Shown here in pieces: positions 56,111-64,000 of a stretch of DNA of 64,000 bases (its first letter is position 1; every line of letters begins with the position of its first letter). The notes under the pieces are model-generated. The model was not told the DNA's origin. It did not search any database and worked only from the letters and a program-made list of their open reading frames with translations. The position numbers and the translations under genes are program-made. This DNA comes from Rhodanobacter thiooxydans (GTDB lineage: Bacteria > Pseudomonadota > Gammaproteobacteria > Xanthomonadales > Rhodanobacteraceae). The stretch lies in assembly GCF_030291135.1 (NCBI RefSeq), contig NZ_CP127409.1, positions 3,286,001 through 3,350,000 on the forward strand, in the 5' to 3' direction.

Positions 56111-56677
56111 ATGGACGCGCAAATGCCTACTGCCCCGCAAGACGCAGAAACTTTCGCCGAACGCATCAAATTGCTGATCCAGCGCGTGGGGAGTGCCACG
56201 GAGATCGCCCGAATGTGCGGCTTCTCCGAGGGCGTGGTACGCAGCTGGCGCGACGGCAACACCGATCCATCGCGCGCACGTTGCGTGACACTGGCCAAAA
56301 CGCTGGGCATCTCGCTGGTCTGGCTGGTGGCCGGCGAGGGAACGCTGCAGGTCGACCCCAGCCCCGTCGGCATGGATGAGCAGTACAGCTCGGAAAAGGC
56401 CTCGCCGCAGCGCGCCCATGCTCGCCTGGGTGCTGCGCATGACCACATCGCCACCACCACGGCGGTCGATGCGCAGCGGCTGGATACTGCCGTACGCATC
56501 CTGCAATCGGAGCTGAGCCTGGCCGACAGCCGTCTGTCGCTGTCCGAGAACACCGACCTGCTCAGTCAACTCTATGAGATGCTCGGTCCCGGCGGGACTC
56601 ACGTGGATCCACTCGCCATGGTGACGTTCAACCAGCGGCTGGCCGAGCGGATCCGTCAGGAGCGCAACACGGCCTGA
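56111..56677 (+). CDS. HTH transcriptional regulator
   Basis: The 188-residue product has a Cro/CI-type HTH (about residues 16-72: ERIKLLIQRVGSATEIARMC, then EGVVRSWRDGNTDPSRARCV) followed by a Pro-rich linker and a helical C-terminus. It is divergent from the TonB receptor, which it may regulate. A strong terminator follows. No ligand domain was recognised. Confidence 0.75.
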   Translation: MDAQMPTAPQDAETFAERIKLLIQRVGSATEIARMCGFSEGVVRSWRDGNTDPSRARCVTLAKTLGISLVWLVAGEGTLQVDPSPVGMDEQYSSEKASPQRAHARLGAAHDHIATTTAVDAQRLDTAVRILQSELSLADSRLSLSENTDLLSQLYEMLGPGGTHVDPLAMVTFNQRLAERIRQERNTA

Positions 56678-56704
56678 CTCACGATCTGGTGCACCACCAA
56701 GAGA

Positions 56705-56736
56705 ACGCGGCAGCCAACCAGGCTGCCGCGTTTTTT
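56705..56736. terminator. Bidirectional terminator between the HTH gene and glyS
   Basis: ACGCGGCAGCC-N4-GGCTGCCGCGT followed by a T-run on the plus strand is a canonical intrinsic terminator. It serves the HTH gene and lies 17 bp after the glyS stop on the other strand, so it may act on both. Confidence 0.9.
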
Positions 56737-56753
56737 ATGGCTTGCTCTCGGAC

Positions 56754-58901
56754 TCAGAGCAGGGCGATGTCGGCGATGGCGCTGAACTGGGCTTTCAGCT
56801 GGCTCAGCAGGGCCAGCCGGTTGGCGCGCACTGCCGGGGTATCAGCGTTCACCAGCACGTTGTCGAAGAACGCATCCACCGATGCCTGCAGCTGCGACAG
56901 GCGAGCCAGCACCGCGGTGTAGTCGCCGGTGGCCAGGGCAGCCGCGCTGTCCTGCTGTGCCGAGGCCAATGCATCGGCCAAGTCGCGCTCCGCATCCGCC
57001 TCGAAGTGCGCCGGGTCGACGACCCGGCCGACCGGCGGCGCGCCGGCCTCTTCGGCCTGCTTGCGCAGGATGTTGGCGACCCGCTTGTTGGCGGCGGCCA
57101 GGCTGGCGGCTTCCGGGCGGCGACCGAACTCCGCCACCGCGCGCAGGCGGCGGTCGAAATCCGCCAGGCTGACCGGCTGCACCGCCAGCACCGCCTCGAA
57201 CTGCGTGTTGTCGAACCCCTGCTCGGCGTAGTAGCCGCGCAGGCGGTCGAACACGAAGTCGTACAGCTCGTCGGTCAGGATCGCCCGCCGCTGGCCCGCG
57301 TTCAGGGCCGGCGGCTTGCCATCCTTGCCCGGCTTCAGACCCGCCGCCAGCGCCGCGTCCGGCAGCAGTTCCAGCGCTTCGATGAAGCTGGCACGCAGAT
57401 CCAGTTCCAGGCCGCCCTCGATCAAGGTGCGGGCCAGGCCCAGCGCGGCGCGGCGCAGGGCGAACGGATCCTTGTTGCCGCCGGGCTTCATGCCTACCGC
57501 GAAGATGCCGGCCAGGGTGTCCAGCCGTTCGGCCACGGCCAGTACCTGGCCGAGCCGGTCGGCGGCGATGGTGTCACCACCGAAGCGCGGCTGGTAGTAG
57601 CTGTCCAGCGCCTCGGCCACCGCCGTCGTCTCGCCGTCGTGGCGGGCGTAATAGCGACCCATCACGCCCTGCAGTTCGGGGAACTCGCCGACCATGCGGG
57701 TCAGCAGGTCGCACTTGCTCAGCGAGGCGGCGCGGGTGGCCGAGGCGGCATCAACGCCGACCCGGTTCGCGACGACCCGTGCCAGTTCGGCCACACGCAC
57801 GCTCTTGTCCCACAGGCTGCCCAGCGCCTGTTGGTAGGTGACGCCCTTGAGCTGCTCCTGGTAGCCGGCCAGCGGCGTCTTCAGATCCTCGTCCCAGAAG
57901 AACTTGGCGTCGGCGAAGCGCGGCCGGATCACCCGCTCGTAACCCTTGCGGATCTCGGCCGGGTCCTTGCTCTCGATGTTCGCGATGCCGATGAAATGCT
58001 CGGTCAGCTTGCCGTCGGCGTCGAATACCGGCACGAACTTCTGGTTCGCCACCATGGTGGTCACCAGCGCCTCGGGCGGCACGCCGAGGAACTCGCGCTC
58101 GAACGTGCAGGCGATCGCCACCGGCCATTCGGTGAGGTTGGCCAGCTCGTCCAGCAATGCATCGTCCAGCCGCGGCAGGCCGCCGGTGACCGCGGCGGCC
58201 ACGCCGACCTGGTCGCGGATGCGCTGGCGCCGTTCGTGCGGATCGGCCAGCACGTTGCAGGCGCGCATCGCATCCAGCCAGCCATCCGCGTCGGCCAGGT
58301 GCACCGGCTGCGGGTGCATGAAGCGGTGGCCGCGCGACTTGCGGCCGCTGTGCAGGCCCAGCACGCTGCCGTCGATGATGTTGGCGCCGTGCAGGATCAC
58401 CAGCCAGTGCGCCGGGCGCACGAAGCTGTAGTCATGGTCGGCCCAGCGCATCGGCCGCGGGATTGGTAGCGTCTTCAGCGCCTCGTCGATGATTTCCGGT
58501 AGCAGCGCCGCCACCGGCTGGCCCGGCTTGACCGTGCGCCAGACATACCAGCCGCCCTTGTCGGTTTCCAGTTTTTCCAGCTGTTCGACGCCGACGCCGC
58601 AGGACTGCGCGAAGCCAAGCAACGCCTTCGACGGCTGGCCCGCCGCATCGAGTGCCGCGGCCAGCGCCGGGCCACGGCGTTCCAGCGCCTGCTCCGGCTG
58701 AGTCACGGCTACCGCCGGGATATACGCGGCCAGGCGGCGCGGCGAGGCGTAGGCCTGGGCCAGATCGAGCCCGGCGTCGATGCCGCGCCTGGCCAGGCCG
58801 TCGCAGATGCCGCGCAGGAAAGCGGCGGACAGTTCATCCAGCGCCTTCGGCGGCAGCTCCTCGGTGCCCAGTTCGATCAACAGCGACTTGGCGACGCTCA
58901 T
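56754..58901 (-). CDS. glyS: Glycyl-tRNA synthetase beta subunit
   Basis: The 715-residue beta subunit of the alpha2-beta2 glycyl-tRNA synthetase handles tRNA binding. The N-terminus [20 protein letters not shown] and the RFDKSMRW-like segment ([20 protein letters not shown]) are diagnostic. The C-terminal region includes the DALRV-like anticodon-binding part. It overlaps glyQ by 4 bp, so both subunits are translated together. Confidence 0.97.
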   Translation of the reverse strand: MSVAKSLLIELGTEELPPKALDELSAAFLRGICDGLARRGIDAGLDLAQAYASPRRLAAYIPAVAVTQPEQALERRGPALAAALDAAGQPSKALLGFAQSCGVGVEQLEKLETDKGGWYVWRTVKPGQPVAALLPEIIDEALKTLPIPRPMRWADHDYSFVRPAHWLVILHGANIIDGSVLGLHSGRKSRGHRFMHPQPVHLADADGWLDAMRACNVLADPHERRQRIRDQVGVAAAVTGGLPRLDDALLDELANLTEWPVAIACTFEREFLGVPPEALVTTMVANQKFVPVFDADGKLTEHFIGIANIESKDPAEIRKGYERVIRPRFADAKFFWDEDLKTPLAGYQEQLKGVTYQQALGSLWDKSVRVAELARVVANRVGVDAASATRAASLSKCDLLTRMVGEFPELQGVMGRYYARHDGETTAVAEALDSYYQPRFGGDTIAADRLGQVLAVAERLDTLAGIFAVGMKPGGNKDPFALRRAALGLARTLIEGGLELDLRASFIEALELLPDAALAAGLKPGKDGKPPALNAGQRRAILTDELYDFVFDRLRGYYAEQGFDNTQFEAVLAVQPVSLADFDRRLRAVAEFGRRPEAASLAAANKRVANILRKQAEEAGAPPVGRVVDPAHFEADAERDLADALASAQQDSAAALATGDYTAVLARLSQLQASVDAFFDNVLVNADTPAVRANRLALLSQLKAQFSAIADIALL

Positions 58902-59821
58902 GCGGCCTGCTCCTTCGCGTTCCTGGACGACGCGTGCTTCAGGCCCGGGAAACCGAGCTTCTCGCGCTGCGCCACATAGGTCTCGGCCACGCTGCGCGAC
59001 AGCGTGCGCACGCGCAGGATGTAGCGCTGGCGCTCGGTGACGCTGATCGCGCGGCGCGCGTCGAGCAGGTTGAAGGTATGGCTGGCCTTCATCACCTGCT
59101 CATACGCCGGCAGCGGCAGATTCGCCGCAACCAGCTGGTTGGCAGTGGCCTCGCACACGTCGAACCAGTGCAGCAGCTCGGGCACATTCGCGTGCTCGAA
59201 GTTGTAGGTGCTCTGCTCCACCTCGTTCTGGTGGAACACGTCGCCGTAGGTCACGATGCCGCGCGGGCCGTCGGTCCAGACCAGGTCGTAGACGTTGTCC
59301 ACGTTCTGCAGGTACATCGCCAGCCGCTCCAGGCCGTAGGTGATCTCGCCGGTCACCGGGCGGCATTCGAGTCCGCCAGCCTGCTGGAAGTAGGTGAACT
59401 GGGTGACTTCCATGCCGTTCAACCAGACTTCCCAGCCCAGGCCCCAGGCGCCCAAGGTCGGCGACTCCCAGTTGTCCTCGACGAAGCGCAGGTCGTGCAC
59501 CAAGGGATCGAGGCCCAATTCTTTCAGCGAGCCGATGTAAAGATCGAGGATGTTCTCGGGATTGGGCTTCATCACCACCTGGTACTGGTAGTAATGCTGC
59601 AGCCGGTTCGGATTCTCGCCGTAGCGGCCATCGGTGGGCCGGCGCGAGGGCTGTACGTAGGCCGCCGCCCAAGGCTCGGGGCCAAGCGCGCGGAGAAACG
59701 TGGCGGGGTGGAAGGTGCCGGCGCCGACCTCGGTATCGAGTGGCTGCAGCAGCACACAGCCCTGCGCCGCCCAGTAGCGGTTGAGGGTCTGGATCACATC
59801 CTGGAAGGTGCGTGCGGACAT
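58898..59821 (-). CDS. glyQ: Glycyl-tRNA synthetase alpha subunit
   Basis: The 307-residue alpha subunit carries the glycine-activating site. The sequence [18 protein letters not shown], the [19 protein letters not shown] segment and the [18 protein letters not shown] segment are hallmark stretches. The ATG at 59821 begins the conserved N-terminus; the frame extends upstream without similarity. A TATACT box lies about 31 bp upstream. Confidence 0.97.
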   Translation of the reverse strand: MSARTFQDVIQTLNRYWAAQGCVLLQPLDTEVGAGTFHPATFLRALGPEPWAAAYVQPSRRPTDGRYGENPNRLQHYYQYQVVMKPNPENILDLYIGSLKELGLDPLVHDLRFVEDNWESPTLGAWGLGWEVWLNGMEVTQFTYFQQAGGLECRPVTGEITYGLERLAMYLQNVDNVYDLVWTDGPRGIVTYGDVFHQNEVEQSTYNFEHANVPELLHWFDVCEATANQLVAANLPLPAYEQVMKASHTFNLLDARRAISVTERQRYILRVRTLSRSVAETYVAQREKLGFPGLKHASSRNAKEQAA

Positions 59822-59918
59822 GGTTTTCCGTGACCTTGGGTAAAGCGCGTTAGTATAGCTGCAGCGCGCTTTTCCGCCGGATTCCGGTCGGGAAGCGCAT
59901 CGCGGGGGACGCATCCGG

Positions 59919-61739
59919 ATGGCCGCTTCACCTCAAATTGCATCCCTGCTCGGCCGGCGTGGCCGACTGGAGCTGGACGAACTGCTGGCGACGCTGGTGG
60001 TCGACGGTTACCTGCTGGCCGATGATGCCAAACAGGTGCGCATGGGTGTTCGGGCCGGTCGCAGCACGGTCGAGCTGCATCCGCTGGTGCTGATCGCGAA
60101 CGCCAGGTTGACGAACCAGCACGATCCGGGCCGCCCACTGAGCCTGGAGGGCCTGACCGAATGGCTGGCCAGCCATGCCGGGCTGCCGTACCTGAAGATC
60201 GACCCGATGAAGATCAACGTCGCCGCAGCGACCCAGGTGGTGAGCCACGCCTATGCCAAGCGCCACCGCATCCTGCCGATCGCGGCCGCACCGGGCGAAG
60301 TAACGTTCGCCACCTGCGAGCCGTTCGAAGCCGGCTGGGCGCCGGATCTGGCGCAGATGCTGCGGCGGGACATCAAGCGCGTGGTGGCCAGCCCGATCGA
60401 CATCAACCGCTACCTGCAGGAGTTCTACGGCGTCCAGCGCTCGATCCAGCTGGCGCAGGACGCCAAGGGCGGCAGCGATGCCTCTTCCGCCATCCTCAAT
60501 TTCGAGCAGCTGGTCGAGTTGGGCAAGAGCGGCGAAGTCGGCGCCGACGACCGCCACGTGGTGCACATCGTCGACTGGCTGTTGCAGTACGCGTTCGAGC
60601 AGCGTGCCTCGGACATCCACCTGGAACCACGCCGAGAGACCGGGCACATTCGCTTCCGCATCGACGGCGTGATGCAGAAGGTGTTCGAACTGCCCTCGCC
60701 GGTGATGACCGCAGTGACCGCGCGCATCAAGATCCTGGCGCGCATGGACGTGGCCGAAAAGCGCCGCCCACAGGATGGCCGCATCAAGACCCGCTCCTCA
60801 TCCGGTCGCGAGGTGGAGCTGCGCATCTCGAACATGCCCACCGCATTCGGCGAGAAGGTGGTGATGCGCATCTTCGACCCCGATCTGGTGGTGAAGGATT
60901 TCGCCCAGCTCGGCTTCTCGCCAGGTGAGGGCGCCAACTGGCGCAGCATGGTCGAGCGGCCGCACGGCATCGTGCTGGTGACCGGCCCCACGGGCTCGGG
61001 CAAGACCACCACGCTGTATTCCACGCTGAAGCACCTGGCCACGCCGGAGCTCAACGTATGCACGGTGGAAGATCCGATCGAAATGGTCTCGCCGGAGTTC
61101 AACCAGATGCAGGTGCACGCGGCGATCGAGCTGGATTTTGCCGCCGGTGTGCGCACGCTGCTGCGGCAGGACCCGGACATCATCATGATCGGCGAGATCC
61201 GCGACCTGGAGACCGCGCAGATGGCGGTGCAGGCCTCGCTCACCGGCCACCTGGTGCTGTCCACCCTGCACACCAACGACGCACCGAGCGCGGTCACCCG
61301 CCTGCTCGACCTGGGCGTGCCGCATTACCTGATCCAGTCCACCCTCACCGGCGTGGTGGCGCAGCGACTGGTGCGCACGCTGTGCCCGCACTGCAAGCGG
61401 GCAGCCGCGCAGGACCCGCAGGCCTGGACCGTACTCACTCATGGCTGGAACATGCCGGTGCCGCCGCAGGTGTTCCAGCCGGTCGGCTGCCTGGAATGCC
61501 GCAATACCGGCTTCCTCGGCCGCACCGGCATCTACGAGATGCTGAAACTGTCGCCGCGGCTGCGCGGCATGATCTCGGCCCAGCTCGACCTGAGCGGGTT
61601 CGGTCAGGCGGCCCTGTCCGAGGGCATGCGCCCGCTGCGCATCTCTGCGGCGGATCAGGTGGCGGCCGGGCTGACCACCGTGCAGGAAGTCCTCACTGTC
61701 TTGCCGCCGATCGACGCATTCGATGATACTCAGCCGTAA
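59919..61739 (+). CDS. GspE/PulE/PilB-family ATPase
   Basis: The 606-residue assembly ATPase of type II secretion or type IV pili has an N-terminal GspE_N-like domain (about 60-160), Walker [14 protein letters not shown] (about 355), Walker [15 protein letters not shown], and a Cys4 zinc motif (CPHCKRA and CLECRNTGF). No other secretion genes are next to it, so its system is undetermined. The start at 59919 gives [15 protein letters not shown]. Confidence 0.9.
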   Translation: MAASPQIASLLGRRGRLELDELLATLVVDGYLLADDAKQVRMGVRAGRSTVELHPLVLIANARLTNQHDPGRPLSLEGLTEWLASHAGLPYLKIDPMKINVAAATQVVSHAYAKRHRILPIAAAPGEVTFATCEPFEAGWAPDLAQMLRRDIKRVVASPIDINRYLQEFYGVQRSIQLAQDAKGGSDASSAILNFEQLVELGKSGEVGADDRHVVHIVDWLLQYAFEQRASDIHLEPRRETGHIRFRIDGVMQKVFELPSPVMTAVTARIKILARMDVAEKRRPQDGRIKTRSSSGREVELRISNMPTAFGEKVVMRIFDPDLVVKDFAQLGFSPGEGANWRSMVERPHGIVLVTGPTGSGKTTTLYSTLKHLATPELNVCTVEDPIEMVSPEFNQMQVHAAIELDFAAGVRTLLRQDPDIIMIGEIRDLETAQMAVQASLTGHLVLSTLHTNDAPSAVTRLLDLGVPHYLIQSTLTGVVAQRLVRTLCPHCKRAAAQDPQAWTVLTHGWNMPVPPQVFQPVGCLECRNTGFLGRTGIYEMLKLSPRLRGMISAQLDLSGFGQAALSEGMRPLRISAADQVAAGLTTVQEVLTVLPPIDAFDDTQP

Positions 61740-61772
61740 AGACGTCCAGATGATGCGTGACCGACTCCCTGC

Positions 61773-62501
61773 ATGAAATCCGTACTGATCATCCGCACCG
61801 GTCGCGCGCCGGACCGCATCCGGGCCCGTCACGGCGACTTTCCCCACTGGTTTCGGCTTGGCGCTAGATTGCACCCACAGCAGCTGCAGATTGTCGATGT
61901 CGCAGCCGGCGAGGCATTACCAGCGCCGCGGGAGGTCGCCGGAGCCATCATCACCGGCTCGGCAGCCATGGTCACCGAACGCTCGGTATGGAGCGAACGC
62001 ACCGCCGGCTGGATCCGCGATGCGATGGACGTCGAGCTGCCCTTGTTCGGCGTCTGCTACGGCCACCAGCTGATGGCCCACGCGCTGGGCGGACGCGTCG
62101 ATTATCTGCCGGGCGGTCGTGAAATCGGCACCCAGGCGATCGAGTTGTCAGCTACCGGGGCGCTGGATCCGTTGGCGCGTGGGCTACCGGCCAGCTTCCG
62201 CGCGCACACCACGCACGAACAAAGCGTGATCGAGCCACCGGGTGGTGCTGCCGTACTGGCTCGATCGGCGCGGGATCCGCATCAACTGCTGCGTTACGGA
62301 CCACATGCGCTCAGCGCACAATTCCACCCCGAGTTCAATGCCGATGTGATGCGCGCCTATATCCGTCGCAAGCATGCCGACATGCAGCGCGAGGGTTCGG
62401 ACCCGCAACAAATCTACAGCGCAGTGGCCGCCACGCCGATCGCCCGCGGACTGCTGCGCCAGTTCTCACGCCGCCACCGCTGGATCGCGGCCGCGGGCTG
62501 A
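61773..62501 (+). CDS. Class I glutamine amidotransferase
   Basis: The 242-residue product has the GATase triad: nucleophile Cys95 in LFGVCYGHQLMAHALGG and the FHPEF motif supplying His and Glu. It resembles stand-alone GMP-synthase-like amidotransferases of unknown acceptor. The start at 61773 follows GCATGAAATC with no strong ribosome site. It converges on the rhomboid gene. Confidence 0.85.
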   Translation: MKSVLIIRTGRAPDRIRARHGDFPHWFRLGARLHPQQLQIVDVAAGEALPAPREVAGAIITGSAAMVTERSVWSERTAGWIRDAMDVELPLFGVCYGHQLMAHALGGRVDYLPGGREIGTQAIELSATGALDPLARGLPASFRAHTTHEQSVIEPPGGAAVLARSARDPHQLLRYGPHALSAQFHPEFNADVMRAYIRRKHADMQREGSDPQQIYSAVAATPIARGLLRQFSRRHRWIAAAG

Positions 62502-62505
62502 AACC

Positions 62506-63189
62506 TCAGCTGCGCAGGCGGCGGGCGATCGCATCGCGCGAGAACAACGCAAACACCACGCCGAACAGAAAACCGCCGATGTGCGCCCACCAGACATAGG
62601 CGCCATAGCTCGGCCCCGCATAGCTGAACAGCAGTTGCAGCAGAACCCAGAGGCCGATCAGCAGGAACGCCGGCACCCGCACGAATTCCAGGTACAGCCC
62701 CAGCGGCAGCACCAGGCCGAGCCGCGCACGCGGGAACAGTGCCACATACGTGCCGACCACCGCCGATACCGCGCCGCTGCAACCGATGATCGGCAGGCGG
62801 ACACCGGTCAGGGACAACGCGCCGATCAGATTCGCCACGACCCCGCCGACCACGAACAGCAGCAGGAACCGCAGCGAACCCAACGCACGCTCGCCCGGCA
62901 GCCCGAAGATCGCCAGGAACAGCAGGTTGCTCAGCAGATGCAGCCAGGTCACGTGGATGAACAACGCCGTGAACAGACGCAGCAAGGCCGGATCGGTCAG
63001 CTGCGGCAGCAGCGCCTCATGCGGGTCGAAGATATTCGCCGGCACCGTACCCCATTCCAGCAACAGGGAGATTCGCTGCGTGGCAGGCATCAACGCCAGC
63101 CCCACGAAACATACCACGCAGACCGTCACCATCAGCAAGGTGGCCCAGTGCCAGCGAGGGCGGCGGCGCGTTTCGACGTGGACAAACAA
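62506..63189 (-). CDS. Rhomboid family intramembrane serine protease
   Basis: The 227-residue product has six or so membrane helices, the catalytic Ser138 in IIGCSGAVSAVVG (GxSG) and His203 in VWWAHIGGFLFG. Rhomboids cut membrane substrates within the bilayer. The N-terminus is cytoplasmic and basic (RRRPRWH). It is the last gene before the rRNA operon. Confidence 0.9.
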   Translation of the reverse strand: MFVHVETRRRPRWHWATLLMVTVCVVCFVGLALMPATQRISLLLEWGTVPANIFDPHEALLPQLTDPALLRLFTALFIHVTWLHLLSNLLFLAIFGLPGERALGSLRFLLLFVVGGVVANLIGALSLTGVRLPIIGCSGAVSAVVGTYVALFPRARLGLVLPLGLYLEFVRVPAFLLIGLWVLLQLLFSYAGPSYGAYVWWAHIGGFLFGVVFALFSRDAIARRLRS

Positions 63190-63328
63190 GGGCGCTCCCC
63201 AGGCATGCGCGCGGATCGCGGCGTGCCGACATCATAGGCGATGACGGACGACCCACATAAAGGCAATCAATCGGCCTGTCAGCCGACCGGCAGCCGTTGT
63301 TGGTCACGGCCAGCGGTGCCAGCGGCGC

Positions 63329-63366
63329 AAAAAGAAAAACCCCCACCGTTGCCGGTGAGGGTGTTT
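63329..63366 (-). terminator. rRNA operon terminator
   Basis: On the minus strand ACCCTCACCG-GCAA-CGGTGGGGGT forms a stem with one wobble pair, followed by TTTTTCTTTTT. It lies 13 bp after the 5S gene. Confidence 0.9.
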
Positions 63367-63378
63367 CAGGATAAAGCC

Positions 63379-63491
63379 CCTGGCGGTGACCTACTCTTGC
63401 ATGGCAAAGCCACACTACCATCGGCGCATGCGCGTTTCACTTCTGAGTTCGGGATGGGATCAGGTGGGACCACGCCGCTATGGCCGCCAGG
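63379..63491 (-). rRNA. rrf: 5S ribosomal RNA
   Basis: The minus strand reads CCTGGCGGCCATAGCGGCGT at its 5' end and finishes GTAGGTCACCGCCAGG, with the terminal stem CCTGGCGG/CCGCCAGG and the CCCATCCCGAACTCAG loop motif. Length is about 113 nt, a little shorter than 120. Confidence 0.96.
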
Positions 63492-63544
63492 GAAGGGGTT
63501 GAAGCAGCGCAAGATGCGCCCGCTTCAGTCTGGAGACAAAGCCT

Positions 63545-63599
63545 TTCTGAAGAGTCCGCCATGGATGGCGGGTTTTGCTCTTCGCGAAAAGGACTTCGC
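63545..63599. repeat. Nested hairpin repeat in the 23S-5S spacer
   Basis: It is the intact copy of the element at 4782-4835: outer stem GAAGAG/CTCTTC, inner palindrome CCGCCATGGATGGCGG, then CGCGAAAAGGACTTCGC. It lies between the 3' end of 23S and 5S rRNA. The inner loop core ATGGAT is shared with the double-hairpin elements. Confidence 0.6.
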
Positions 63600-63685
63600 G
63601 TCAATAAGGTGTAAACGAGTGACAAGCGTCGAGGTGAATTCGAATCAGACAAGCTTCGGGAACAAACGAAGCGTCTTGGGGTTAT

Positions 63686-64000
<315 letters not shown>

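Overview
The window looks like the chromosome of a GC-rich gammaproteobacterium of the Xanthomonadales, most likely Rhodanobacteraceae (Rhodanobacter/Dyella/Luteibacter type). This is inferred from the complete atp operon, an Oar-like TonB receptor, the bfd-bfr, ErpA and bactofilin genes, separate glyQ and glyS, and hairpin intergenic repeats. No species-level marker was tested. A 36 kb genomic island splits the core chromosome.

Left core (1-8757): the complete F1Fo ATP synthase operon on the minus strand in the order atpI-atpB-atpE-atpF-atpH-atpA-atpG-atpD-atpC, with hairpin repeats in several of its spacers, preceded by a phasin gene and queD.

Island (8758-44691): bounded by a 33-bp perfect direct repeat of the 3' end of an elongator tRNA-Met. 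The whole tRNA gene is at the right end and the fragment at the left. From left to right it holds: a 1742-residue protein with a divergent tyrosine-recombinase domain at its C-terminus; a frameshifted SEL1 gene and an orphan ORF; a five-gene minus-strand operon (membrane-anchored XRE regulator, UPF0174/YaaW-like zinc-ribbon protein, small membrane protein, glycine-rich membrane protein, coiled-coil NYN-type RNase) that may be an undescribed defence or stress module; HNH, AlpA and IS3 debris with a second queD; a second integrase module (Xis, integrase, HD/TraI-like protein, BPSL0761-like protein); and two predicted MutL/MORC-type restriction-modification systems. System A is Vsr // Dcm - RpoD-like sigma factor - GHKL ATPase - Z1 helicase - PD-(D/E)XK (DUF4420) - AIPR, with five junctions in which four overlap. 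System B is Vsr >< Dcm - GHKL ATPase fused to a Shedu-like nuclease domain. In each, cytosine methylation would mark self DNA, Vsr would repair the resulting T:G mismatches, and the GHKL, helicase and nuclease proteins would attack unmodified DNA. The primary-type sigma factor inside system A and the giant recombinase are the most unusual items.

Right core (44692-64000): tRNA-Met, rppH, a Fur-site/bfd/bfr iron-storage pair, a DUF6776-like membrane protein and bactofilin, erpA, nudC, an unknown membrane protein, ampE, an MFS-PlsC fusion, an Oar-like TonB-dependent receptor divergent from an HTH regulator, glyQ-glyS, a GspE/PilB ATPase, a class I glutamine amidotransferase, a rhomboid protease, then the 5S and the 3' end of the 23S rRNA genes of a minus-strand rrn operon that runs off the window.
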